Made by a program: the position numbers and the translations under genes
The notes under the pieces: model-generated
The model's database searches: none
Seen by the model: the letters and a program-made list of their open reading frames with translations, nothing else
What the model was told of the DNA's origin: nothing
Assembly: GCA_030834965.1 (NCBI GenBank)
Contig: JAUQWW010000048.1
Span: 1-56,948 of the forward strand
Origin: Gallionellaceae bacterium
GTDB lineage: Bacteria > Pseudomonadota > Gammaproteobacteria > Burkholderiales > Gallionellaceae
Length of the DNA stretch: 56,948 nucleotides
Reading direction: 5' to 3'
Shown: positions 9,746 to 17,053 of the stretch, one piece after another
Layout of the letters: every line of letters starts with the position of its first letter
Position numbering within the stretch: position 1 is the first letter of the stretch

Positions 9746-9828
9746 TAATTATTCCTATGGTGCCCATAACACCCGCATGAATACAGGCATCGCGGGTTTT
9801 TATTTGCCTAATTATTCCTAATTATTCC
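9746..9828 (+). repeat. Three copies of TAATTATTCC at the left end of the element
   Basis: TAATTATTCC occurs at 9746-9755, 9809-9818 and 9819-9828, the last two directly adjacent. They sit between the attL core and the integrase gene. Binding sites for integrase or an excisionase are a reasonable guess, but nothing in the sequence proves it. Confidence 0.55.
9772..9803 (+). terminator. Possible terminator behind lptG
   Basis: CCCGC (9772-9776) pairs with GCGGG (9792-9796), followed by a T-rich tail. It lies just inside the left end of the element, so it would end the lptFG transcript with element-supplied sequence. The stem is short (5 bp) with a 15-base loop. Confidence 0.5.
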
Positions 9829-9838
9829 CTTGTGATCT

Positions 9839-9898
9839 ACCAACAAATGTTGGTATTATTGTTGGCATCTGGCAATACCAACAAAGCGCATACCAACA
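9839..9898. repeat. Cluster of ACCAACA/TGTTGGY heptamers (candidate integrase arm sites)
   Basis: ACCAACA occurs at 9839-9845, 9877-9883 and 9892-9898. The reverse complement TGTTGGT is at 9848-9854 and TGTTGGC at 9860-9866. Two more TGTTGGT copies sit near the other end at 16194-16200 and 16206-16212. Short repeated sites in both arms are expected for tyrosine integrase arm binding. The left set directly precedes the integrase start, so binding could also repress int. Confidence 0.6.
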
Positions 9899-9909
9899 GC
9901 GGGGGATAT

Positions 9910-11133
9910 ATGGCACTGACTGAGCTACAGGTAAAGAATGCAAAGGCGTCCGACAAGCCTTTGAAGCTGTCAGACGGTGGCGGCTTATTTTTGCTGGTGC
10001 AGTCGAGCAATCCGAAAGATTCAAAGTATTGGCGGCTGGCCTATCGCTTTGCCGGAAAGCAAAAGACGCTGGCACTCGGGGTATATCCAGACGTGAGCCT
10101 ATCGGATGCACGGGAAAGGCGCGAAGCTGCGCGCAAGGTGTTGGCGAATGGTGCAGACCCTAGTGCAGTAAAGAAGGCGCAAAAAGCGGCTGGTATAGCA
10201 CTGGCGGAAAATAGCTTCGAAGTCGTCGCGCGTGAGTGGCTTACCAAATTCTCAAGAGACTGGAAAGAATCGCATACCAAAACAGTCCAAGCGAGGCTGG
10301 AAAATGACGCTTTTCCGTGGCTAGGGGCGCGACCTATTGGTGAGATCAACGCACCTGAATTGCTGGCAGTATTACGCCGGATTGAAAGCCGTGGTGCATT
10401 GGATAGCGCCCATAGGGTAAATGCTATTTGTGGGCAGATATTCCGTTATGCCATTGCGACAGGCAGGGCTGAGCGTGATCCGTCGGCTGACTTAAAAGGT
10501 GCATTGCCTCCGTATAGGATTAGGCGCTTGGCAGCACTTACTGACCCCGTGAAAATTGGTAAATTGATGCGAGATATTGACGGGTACTCAGGCGCATTCA
10601 CTACTTGCTGTGCATTCAAACTAGCCCCTTTGGTATTCCTGCGACCAATAGAATTGAGCAATGCAGAATGGGCAGAAATTGACCTTGATAAGGCGGAATG
10701 GCGCATACCTGCTGGAAAAATGAAAATGAAGGCATTGCACATAGTCCCGTTGTCTACTCAAGCCGTGGCGATACTGCGCGAACTGCACCCACTGACAGGC
10801 AAGGGAAAATATGTCTTCCCAAATGTCCGCACCAGCACGCAACCGATGGCAGGCAATACGATATTGGCGGCGATAAGAAACCTAGGCTATACATCCGCTG
10901 AAATGACTGCCCACGGCTTCCGGCACATGGCTAGCACGTTATTAAACGAGCAAGGCTTTAATGCGGACGCAATCGAGCGTCAACTAGCGCATAAGGCAAG
11001 TGGTGTGCGCGCAACCTATAACGCGGCGGAATATCTACCAGAGCGGCGGCGCATGATGCAGCATTGGGCTGACTATCTTGATGGGCTGAAGAACGGCGCG
11101 GACGTGGTGCCGATACACAAAAAAGCGGGTTAG
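9910..11133 (+). CDS. int: P4-type tyrosine recombinase (integrase)
   Basis: This 407-residue site-specific recombinase probably inserts and excises the element at lptG. The N-terminus MALTELQVKNAKASDKPLKL is the DUF4102 arm-binding domain typical of P4-like integrases. A core-binding SAM-like domain follows at about 95-190, then the catalytic domain. The tetrad is visible: R in FLRPIELSNAEW, lysines in GKMKMKALHI, HGFRH, the LAHK motif, and the nucleophile Tyr in ATYNAAEYL. I chose ATG 9910 because it fits the family start and has GGGGG just upstream. An upstream in-frame ATG at 9832 would run through the repeated heptamers. The catalytic residues look intact. Confidence 0.95.
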   Translation: MALTELQVKNAKASDKPLKLSDGGGLFLLVQSSNPKDSKYWRLAYRFAGKQKTLALGVYPDVSLSDARERREAARKVLANGADPSAVKKAQKAAGIALAENSFEVVAREWLTKFSRDWKESHTKTVQARLENDAFPWLGARPIGEINAPELLAVLRRIESRGALDSAHRVNAICGQIFRYAIATGRAERDPSADLKGALPPYRIRRLAALTDPVKIGKLMRDIDGYSGAFTTCCAFKLAPLVFLRPIELSNAEWAEIDLDKAEWRIPAGKMKMKALHIVPLSTQAVAILRELHPLTGKGKYVFPNVRTSTQPMAGNTILAAIRNLGYTSAEMTAHGFRHMASTLLNEQGFNADAIERQLAHKASGVRATYNAAEYLPERRRMMQHWADYLDGLKNGADVVPIHKKAG

Positions 11134-11156
11134 GTTAGCGTGGGATTAAATTGGAT

Positions 11157-11186
11157 TTGACATGAATATTAGATGGCGCTAATATT
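11157..11186 (+). promoter_or_regulatory. Sigma-70 promoter with embedded operator-like palindrome upstream of alpA
   Basis: A perfect -35 box TTGACA (11157-11162), a 17-base spacer and TAATAT (11180-11185) form a promoter. An 8-base perfect inverted repeat, AATATTAG (11165-11172) and CTAATATT (11179-11186) with a 6-base loop, fills the spacer and covers the -10 box. A protein bound there would block RNA polymerase. It most likely controls alpA and the replication genes. Confidence 0.6.
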
Positions 11187-11302
11187 GGCACCAAGTAATC
11201 TAATCTAGCGGCAGGGGGATAACCGTGAAGCCGGCCCAGCCTGAATAACGCGACAGATGAAGTACCACCCCGAGCGGCATACCCGCTCAACATAGGGATA
11301 AT

Positions 11303-11352
11303 GGGACAGACGACTTAAAGCGATTTTTATTAACGCTTTTCGTTGCTGTCCC
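11303..11352 (+). promoter_or_regulatory. Long hairpin in the untranslated leader of alpA
   Basis: GGGACAG (11303-11309) pairs with CTGTCCC (11346-11352), and inside it AAAGCG (11317-11322) pairs with CGCTTT (11334-11339). The downstream TTAATTTTTGGG is T-rich, so this could act as an attenuator or terminator between the promoter at 11157 and alpA at 11395. The stretch 11190-11300 contains no convincing gene. Confidence 0.5.
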
Positions 11353-11394
11353 TTAATTTTTGGGCGGCACGAAAGCCATAAAAGGACTTTCATT

Positions 11395-11649
11395 ATGTCG
11401 AACACCCAAACCCAACAAGGCGCAATCGCGCATCGTTTACTTCGCAGAAAACAGATTGAGCAGCTACTCGGAATATCTCGTTCAACAATCTACGCACGGC
11501 TTGATCCGAAGTCAAAGCAGTACGATCCAGATTTCCCAAAACCCATAAAGTTAAGCGCATCTTCAGATTCGGTTGCATGGATTGAGGCTGAGGCGCAAGA
11601 CTATATCGCGCATCGCATCGCTGACAGTCGCAAGACGACGGGGGTGTGA
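11395..11649 (+). CDS. AlpA-family excisionase/transcriptional regulator
   Basis: This 84-residue protein has the MerR/AlpA-type winged helix: LLRRKQIEQLLGISRSTIYARL, then DPDFPKPIKLSASSDSVAWIEAEAQDYIAHRI. Such proteins in P4-like elements activate integrase expression or assist excision. A TAAAAGGAC ribosome site stands before the ATG at 11395. It is followed after three bases by the 69-residue ORF and then the primase, probably as one transcription unit. Confidence 0.88.
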   Translation: MSNTQTQQGAIAHRLLRRKQIEQLLGISRSTIYARLDPKSKQYDPDFPKPIKLSASSDSVAWIEAEAQDYIAHRIADSRKTTGV

Positions 11650-11652
11650 ATC

Positions 11653-11862
11653 ATGGACACCACAAACAACAAGGCCGACCCGCGCAAAGGGACGGCCTCA
11701 AGAACACCACGCGCACATTTTAACCTATCCACTGCTATCTGGCGGACAACTTATTGCTTGGAAGAAGCCCGACAATTCCATGCTGATGCAAGGCATCTAT
11801 GGCGGCAGGCCGGGTGCTGCATCGTCCTTTCATTTTTTCGAATGATTGGGGGCAGGATATGA
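11653..11862 (+). CDS. Small hypothetical protein coupled to the primase gene
   Basis: This 69-residue ORF starts three bases after alpA with GGGGGTG in front. Its TGA overlaps the ATG of the primase gene (ATGA), which argues that it is translated. The sequence is basic at the start (DPRKGTASRTPRAHFNLST) and has a tryptophan/cysteine-rich second half (WRQAGCCIVLSFF). I do not recognise the family. A competing 90-residue frame at 11573-11845 lacks such coupling. Confidence 0.5.
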   Translation: MDTTNNKADPRKGTASRTPRAHFNLSTAIWRTTYCLEEARQFHADARHLWRQAGCCIVLSFFRMIGGRI

Positions 11863-14342
11863 GTGTGCCAGCCTTTCAAGATGCTATTCGAGCTGCTGGC
11901 CTGCAACCGCCAGACGTAATCGAGCCGGGCAGGTTTCACAAGTTTCCCGGAGAGGGTAAGCGCAACAGCAACAGGGCTGCGTGGTGCAAACTGTTTCCTG
12001 ATGGAGCAGGCGGAATTTTTGGCGACTACTCGACCGGCCTATCTACCGACTGGCAAGCGAAACGCGAAACGCCCTACACGCCAGCCGAGCGCGAGGCGTT
12101 CAAGCGCCAGGTTGCCGAGGCAAAGGTGCAAGCCGAAACCGAGCGTAAAGCCAAGCAAGCCGAAGCACAGGCGGAGGCAACATCTATCTGGAATGCGCCA
12201 GCAAGCGCACTGGAGGCAACGCAACCGGCTATTGCTGACCATCCCTACCTGAAGTGCAAGGGTATTCAACCGCATGACGCGAAGATATATCACGGCAGCT
12301 TGACTATCGGCGGCATGGCCTGCAACGGCGCGCTGATGATACCGATGATGCTTAACGGCAGAATCTCAAGCCTGCAATTCATAAGCCGCGCAGGTGAAAA
12401 ACGCTTCTTACCCAACGGTGAAAAAGGCGGCTTCCTGATCGGCAAGATAACGCCCGATGCGCCTATCTGTATCGCCGAAGGATTCGCCACCGCCGCGAGT
12501 ATCCACGAAGCCACCGGCCATGCCGTTGTTGTTGCCTTCGATGCAGGCAATCTGCGCAAAATGGCGGAGGTATTACGGGCGAAAAATCCTGATGCGCGGA
12601 TCGTGCTGTGCGCTGACGATGACTTCCAGACCGAAGGCAATCCGGGGCTGACGAATGCGACCGAGGCGGCGGCAGTAGTTGGCGGATTGCTGGCTAGTCC
12701 GGCATTCGGCGCAAACAGGCCGGACAAGGCGACTGACTTCAACGATATGGCAATGCTGACAGGGTTGGACGCTGTAAAACAGGCGATTGATGCAGCAAAG
12801 CCGGTAGAGCAAGAAACCGACCCCGTAGAAAGCGATTTAAGCCGTTCAAATGCGGTAGGCAATACCATCGCCCCACCTACGCCTCCTGAGCTGCTCCCTG
12901 CATTGCCTAACGTGTTGCCATTCGATTATTCCTATCTGCCTAATGCACTGCGCGGCTATGTGCAGGATATATCCGAAAGGATGCAGTGTCCCCCTGACTT
13001 TGCTGCGGTTGGCGTGCTGGTAATGATGGCAACCATCATCGGGCGCAAGGTTGGCGTGCGGCCAATGAAGCACGACAACTGGACAGTGATCCCGAATTTA
13101 TGGGGTGCGGTTGTGGGCAATTCCGGCGTGATGAAAAGCCCAACATTGGCGGCGGCATTGTCCCCGATAAAAAAACTTCAGGCAGCGGCATACGAAGTTT
13201 TCAATAAAGCCAAAGCCGAATATAACGCACAGGCCGAGCTTGCCAAGCTGCAACAGTCCGTCAACAAAACCGAAGCACGAAAGGCACTGAAGGGAAATAA
13301 ATCCGCCGATGTTAAAGGCTTGCTGCAAGCCGGCGAAACCGATGATGCACCTATATTGAAGCGGTACATAACCAACAATGCCAGTTATGAGGCATTGGGC
13401 GAATTGCTGATGGAAAATCCCAACGGCCTGCTAGTGGAATCGGATGAGATCATCGGCCTGCTGAAACAGCTTGATGCGGGCGGGCAGGAAGTTGCGAGAT
13501 CGTTTTACCTGACAGCAGCGGACGGCGATAAGCCCTATACGTTTGACCGGATCATGCGCGGCAAGGGGCTGCATATTGACGCACTGTGCCTGTCTATCGT
13601 CGGCGGCATTCAGCCCGGCGTGCTGGCGGAATATGTGCGACAGGCAACAGGCGGCGGTGCAGGGGCGGATGGATTGCTGCAACGCTTCGGACTGATGGTA
13701 TATCCAGACATTTTGCCAGACTGGAAAGAGGTGGATCGTTATCCAGACAGCACGCTACGCGAAGCCGTGAACCTGTTGGCCGAAGAACTGGACAACCTGA
13801 ACCCTGCCGAGATCGGTGCAGAAGTTGACCAGTATGGCGGCGTGCCATTCCTGCGCTTTGATGATAATGCGCAAGTGTTGTTTTCAGAATGGCGCACCAC
13901 TTTGGAAACCAGACTGCGATCCGGTGAAGATCATCCGGCTATCGTGTCGCACCTATCGAAATACCGGAAGCTGATCCCTTCGCTGGCCTTGATTAACCAT
14001 CTATGCGATAGCAGACAGGGTGCGGTGAGTGAGGCGGCATTGCTGCGCGCTATCGCCTTCAGCGAGTACCTAGAATCTCACGCACAGCGGATATACAGCT
14101 ATGCCACCCGACCGGATATTGATGCGGCTAAAACGCTGCTGAAGCGGCTGGCTAGTGGAAAGCTACCGGACATATTCAAGGTGAGGGATATTTACCGTGC
14201 AGGTTGGGCAGGATTGGAAACGCCGAGCAAGGCGCAATCTGCAATTGATCTGCTGCTGGAATATCACCATTTAGCCGAAGAAGAGATAACCACCGGCGGA
14301 CGGCCAACAACGCATTATCACTGGATTAAGGCGGGGGCGTGA
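11859..14342 (+). CDS. Primase-helicase of the element (Toprim domain plus DUF3987)
   Basis: This 827-residue replication protein has an N-terminal part (about 1-110) that resembles the DUF927/primase N-region, with a long lysine/alanine/glutamate helix. A Toprim-like region follows at about 190-310, with ICIAEGFATAASIHEATGH (the E of EGxATA) and CADDD as metal-binding acids. From about residue 350 the DUF3987 P-loop part begins, with GNSGVMKSP as its Walker A. The last 150 residues are helical. ATG 11859 is preceded by GGGGGCAGG and overlaps the upstream stop. It probably drives autonomous replication of the excised element. The family call is strong; the exact activity is inferred. Confidence 0.85.
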   Translation: MSVPAFQDAIRAAGLQPPDVIEPGRFHKFPGEGKRNSNRAAWCKLFPDGAGGIFGDYSTGLSTDWQAKRETPYTPAEREAFKRQVAEAKVQAETERKAKQAEAQAEATSIWNAPASALEATQPAIADHPYLKCKGIQPHDAKIYHGSLTIGGMACNGALMIPMMLNGRISSLQFISRAGEKRFLPNGEKGGFLIGKITPDAPICIAEGFATAASIHEATGHAVVVAFDAGNLRKMAEVLRAKNPDARIVLCADDDFQTEGNPGLTNATEAAAVVGGLLASPAFGANRPDKATDFNDMAMLTGLDAVKQAIDAAKPVEQETDPVESDLSRSNAVGNTIAPPTPPELLPALPNVLPFDYSYLPNALRGYVQDISERMQCPPDFAAVGVLVMMATIIGRKVGVRPMKHDNWTVIPNLWGAVVGNSGVMKSPTLAAALSPIKKLQAAAYEVFNKAKAEYNAQAELAKLQQSVNKTEARKALKGNKSADVKGLLQAGETDDAPILKRYITNNASYEALGELLMENPNGLLVESDEIIGLLKQLDAGGQEVARSFYLTAADGDKPYTFDRIMRGKGLHIDALCLSIVGGIQPGVLAEYVRQATGGGAGADGLLQRFGLMVYPDILPDWKEVDRYPDSTLREAVNLLAEELDNLNPAEIGAEVDQYGGVPFLRFDDNAQVLFSEWRTTLETRLRSGEDHPAIVSHLSKYRKLIPSLALINHLCDSRQGAVSEAALLRAIAFSEYLESHAQRIYSYATRPDIDAAKTLLKRLASGKLPDIFKVRDIYRAGWAGLETPSKAQSAIDLLLEYHHLAEEEITTGGRPTTHYHWIKAGA

Positions 14343-14344
14343 AG

Positions 14345-14755
14345 ATGGCATACCTTGCCAGATTGAAACAGCTTGAGAATGGCAAAAATTCTCACTACAC
14401 CCCCGATAGTGAACTGACAAAACCGTCAAAAGCCCCTTTTGGCAGTTCTGGCGGTCCGGGTACGGGGTATATAGAGAAAAATTGTTCTGATAACAACAGC
14501 CAGCAAAAACCGGAAACGCTACTGGATCGACAGCAGGAAGCGCGGCGGCAAAAAGTAATCGCCATGCTGAATGCTGCACCAGATACCCAGCGGGCAATCT
14601 ACACCGACACCGATAGCGATCCACACAACGTCATATTGACCGTGGCAGTGCGCGCCTGTCAGCAAACCTGCGAACTGTTAATACCCAAAGCCAAATATGA
14701 CCCATGGCGATTGCTGGAGTTAATCGAGCGGCACGGCGCACAGAATATCCACTAG
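14345..14755 (+). CDS. Element-encoded hypothetical protein
   Basis: This 136-residue protein starts at ATG 14345, or at GTG 14339 overlapping the primase TGA. The N-terminal half contains KPSKAPFGSSGGPGTGYIEK, a low-complexity KxPFGS segment of a kind I associate with replication modules of proteobacterial integrative elements. The C-terminal half (RQQEARRQKVIAMLNAAPD ... CQQTCELLIPKAKYDPWRLLELI) is helical. Its function is unknown, and its position suggests an accessory role in replication or regulation. Confidence 0.65.
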   Translation: MAYLARLKQLENGKNSHYTPDSELTKPSKAPFGSSGGPGTGYIEKNCSDNNSQQKPETLLDRQQEARRQKVIAMLNAAPDTQRAIYTDTDSDPHNVILTVAVRACQQTCELLIPKAKYDPWRLLELIERHGAQNIH

Positions 14756-14770
14756 GAAAGGAAAGTAATC

Positions 14771-14962
14771 ATGGCAATTCTACAAAAAGAAATTCGGCAA
14801 CAAATAAATCAGTTGGCACACCATTTAGCGATGCTCTTTGAACACGTCGAACGGAAATCACTAGAGGTACAGCTCAAGAAACTTGCCGATACTGGCGCAA
14901 CCTTGGACGAACTAACCCAAGCACTGAATAAAATAGAAATCACTAGAAAGCAGCATTTTTAG
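14771..14962 (+). CDS. Small helical protein of the element
   Basis: This 63-residue protein (MAILQKEIRQQINQLAHHLA) is predicted to be almost entirely helical. An AGGAAAG ribosome site lies just before the ATG. It contains no recognised domain. It follows the 136-residue gene after 15 bases and is the last rightward ORF of the element. Confidence 0.55.
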   Translation: MAILQKEIRQQINQLAHHLAMLFEHVERKSLEVQLKKLADTGATLDELTQALNKIEITRKQHF

Positions 14963-15122
14963 CCACTGGCGATGCTGCTGTAATTCGTTCGGAATAAAGG
15001 GGGCGTATGGTGCTTATCGCCGCACCTATCGCCCCTCTTTTAGATGTCGCCCATGCCAGCTAACCCCCTACTGACAAGGCTTTGCACGCTATCCTCGCGC
15101 GAGGGGGCACGTGAGGCGATTA

Positions 15123-15812
15123 TCAACTGCTAACAGACCGATTAAGCAGCGAGGTTTTTTTGTGGCGTGTCGTGAGACCTAACAGACCTAAACCAGCAAG
15201 CAGAATGGTATAGGTTGCGGGTTCTGGTACGGCAGCAGGGGCGGCAGCAATGGGTGCAGAATCGCCGGGGCGAACTGCTAAGGCATACGCGCCAGAGTTC
15301 TTATCGCCGAAGTCCTGTGTACCGCTGTAGATGCTGGTGAAGTAGAAGAGCCACGCAGCGTCGGCGTAGTTCGGCGTAAGCCCTGCTATACCGCTGTCCG
15401 TACCAGACCAATAGCCGCCGAACGGGACATTTTGGAACAGGCTATAGTTGGAATTGTGCGTCGCGTTAATGGATTGACCCGCTATGCCGCCCAAGTCAGT
15501 ATAAAACAGATGGCCCATCTCACTGCTGGTGCAGAAGTAATTAGGTCCACATATCGGATTGGCATTGGGCAGTCGCCAGTCCGTGTAGCCGCCAAAAGAT
15601 AGGCCGTCCGCCCATGCTTTAGCATCGCCCCAGTTCATGAAACCGTCAGCATTGTAGCCGGAGGTTTTGGCGTAGTTAGCATCCGCCAGCCAAGTGATAT
15701 TCAAGTCGCTGTCGTAAACTGCTTGGCCATTAAGCCGCGAATAAAGCGTAGCGTTGGCGGTTGTGGACAATAGGCAGGCAGCAGCAACAAGCAGGGTTTG
15801 GGCGGTCTTCAT
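15123..15812 (-). CDS. PEP-CTERM-sorted DUF1566 (Lcl-type) extracellular protein
   Basis: This 229-residue secreted protein has a signal peptide MKTAQTLLVAAACLLSTTANA and a body with the DUF1566/Lcl pattern (TWLADANYAKTSG, FGGYTDWRLPN, GGYWSGTDS, ALAVRPG). The C-terminal sorting signal is VPEPAT, then a hydrophobic helix and basic RHKK. PEP-CTERM proteins are processed by exosortase and usually reach the cell surface or exopolysaccharide. No exosortase lies in this window. It is the only obvious cargo gene of the integrated element and runs against the other element genes. Confidence 0.85.
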   Translation of the reverse strand: MKTAQTLLVAAACLLSTTANATLYSRLNGQAVYDSDLNITWLADANYAKTSGYNADGFMNWGDAKAWADGLSFGGYTDWRLPNANPICGPNYFCTSSEMGHLFYTDLGGIAGQSINATHNSNYSLFQNVPFGGYWSGTDSGIAGLTPNYADAAWLFYFTSIYSGTQDFGDKNSGAYALAVRPGDSAPIAAAPAAVPEPATYTILLAGLGLLGLTTRHKKTSLLNRSVSS

Positions 15813-16283
15813 GGACTGAGGGCTTTTTTATTGTTGTAAATATGCATCTTGGCATAAATTATGGAACGATGCATATTGTACTAATGCATGTCCTGACTAA
15901 GTTTCAGCTAGCAATACCTGGCACCCCACCATCATGCACCCAAGACGTATTAGCAATTGCTAATATACTCGCTTGCGGAGCTAACCCCTTTCTTTCGTAA
16001 ATCGAAGTCGTGAGTTATGAAAATGCCAAAAAATCTTTTTTCAGAACGGATGAGGGTTCATCAAATTTAGTTGCCGGGCTGCACCCCTCCCCCCCCCCCC
16101 GTTGACCCTTGCTACATCCAAACGTTATTGAGTGAAGATAATAGGCTGGGCGCACTCAATCCAAGCACATAGCCGCAAACAATTGTTGGTGTTTCTGTTG
16201 GTATGTTGAAAAGCGTAAAAGCCGCAATCAAGCAATGGTGCAGCTCGTGGCTAATTTTAGCGTGGTGGACAGAACGGCGCTGA
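15813..16283. other. Gene-free right end of the element
   Basis: This stretch holds no convincing gene. It contains an inverted repeat ATATGCATC (15840-15848) / GATGCATAT (15868-15876) about 30 bases upstream of the PEP-CTERM start, a possible operator. There is a run of 12 C at 16089-16100. Two TGTTGGT heptamers lie at 16194-16212, then the attR core (16262-16274), then the displaced lptG end CGG CGC TGA (16275-16283). Confidence 0.7.
16262..16283 (+). repeat. attR core and displaced original 3' end of lptG
   Basis: The 13-base core GTGGTGGACAGAA (16262-16274) is followed by CGGCGCTGA. Read in the lptG frame this gives W-W-T-E-R-R-stop, the same peptide that ends the present LptG. The stop codon abuts the stop of the convergent DUF3106 gene at 16284-16286. 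Confidence 0.85.
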
Positions 16284-16700
16284 TCAAGGCGCTGGCGCGG
16301 CAGGGGGAACTCCGCTTGCAGGTGTTATGCCGGCTTCCTGCTGGCGTACCATTTGTTTGACCTGCTCGCGCGTTTCCGGCGGCACTTTACTGAAAGCCTG
16401 ATATTTTTCGCGCGCCCGTTTGCGTTGTTGCGGGGTGAGCTTGCTCCAGCGTTCAAGCCGGTCATGCAGGCGCTGTTTCTGCAACGGGGTGAGGTGAGGA
16501 TAACGTTTTGCGAGCCCCAGAAAACGCTGCTGCTGGTCGTCCGACAGCGTATTCCACTCCTTCGACAGCGGGGATAGCGCTTGCTGCTGCACCGGGGTAA
16601 GTTTTTCCCATGGCTGTGTTGCGGCCAGTGCGGGCTGGCCCAGCAAAGCAAAGATGCCAAGGATGAGCGCCAGATTTCGGAACAAAAGCATCAGCACCAT
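16284..16700 (-). CDS. DUF3106 periplasmic protein
   Basis: This 138-residue protein has a signal peptide (LLFRNLALILGIFALLGQPALA) and a mature part made of repeated LTPxQQxxLxxLxxxW-like helices (KLTPVQQQALSPL, HLTPLQKQRLHDRL, KLTPQQRKRAREKY). DUF3106 proteins accompany this sigma factor type in betaproteobacteria; their function is unknown. ATG 16700 shares one base with the DUF3619 stop (TGATG), so I prefer it to a longer frame that starts at 16790. Confidence 0.88.
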   Translation of the reverse strand: MVLMLLFRNLALILGIFALLGQPALAATQPWEKLTPVQQQALSPLSKEWNTLSDDQQQRFLGLAKRYPHLTPLQKQRLHDRLERWSKLTPQQRKRAREKYQAFSKVPPETREQVKQMVRQQEAGITPASGVPPAAPAP

Positions 16701-17053
16701 CAATCCACGTAAACATGCATGGGCAGGTCGTCGGTCAGGATTGCGATATCCACTTCGCTGATGTCCTGTTCGGTGGTGGCATGCTGCCAATAGGTCGCGC
16801 CACTGAACAGCAAGGCTACGAGCAGCATGGCGCCAACCCAGTAATAATATGGTTTGTGGCGCAAGTTTGCGCTATGTTCCGGGCGAGACGAATTGCCAGC
16901 CCATGCGAAAGCCGGAGCAGTGTTGTGCGCATCGTAGCGCGCCAATGCTTGAGTGCGGGCCTCGCGCAGACGTTCCAGCGTGGGTTGTTCAATCTGGGAG
17001 AGCGAACGGTTGAGCAGTTGTCTGATTTGTTCGGGATGAAATTTTTGGTTCAT
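16700..17053 (-). CDS. DUF3619 membrane protein, possible anti-sigma partner
   Basis: This 117-residue protein has a cytoplasmic helical region (MNQKFHPEQIRQLLNRSLSQ), one transmembrane segment (about 70-90, YYYWVGAMLLVALLFSGATYW) and a short acidic tail. The ATG overlaps the sigma factor stop (ATGA). Its topology and its place directly behind a sigma factor resemble anti-sigma factors, but no anti-sigma domain is recognisable, so that role is an inference. Confidence 0.85.
   Translation of the reverse strand: MNQKFHPEQIRQLLNRSLSQIEQPTLERLREARTQALARYDAHNTAPAFAWAGNSSRPEHSANLRHKPYYYWVGAMLLVALLFSGATYWQHATTEQDISEVDIAILTDDLPMHVYVD

Larger units (their letters stand above)
9716..16274. mobile_element. 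Integrative element of about 6.5 kb in the 3' end of lptG
   Basis: The element is bounded by the 13-base direct repeat GTGGTGGACAGAA (9716-9728 and 16262-16274). It encodes a P4-type tyrosine integrase next to the left end, an AlpA-like regulator, a Toprim/DUF3987 primase-helicase and several small ORFs, plus a PEP-CTERM gene on the opposite strand. No capsid, portal, terminase, relaxase or type IV secretion gene is visible. It therefore resembles a satellite or a non-conjugative integrative element, not a full prophage or ICE. Heptamers ACCAACA/TGTTGGT cluster near both ends. The downstream host gene (DUF3106) begins its stop codon immediately after the displaced lptG stop at 16281-16283, so the pre-insertion arrangement can be reconstructed. 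Confidence 0.88.

Noticed and set aside
9832-9909. Upstream extension of the integrase
   Set aside because: It would translate the repeated heptamers, while ATG 9910 matches the DUF4102 family start and has a ribosome site.
11573-11845. A 90-codon frame overlapping alpA and the 69-residue ORF
   Set aside because: It has no ribosome site and no coupling to its neighbours, while the competing frame has both.
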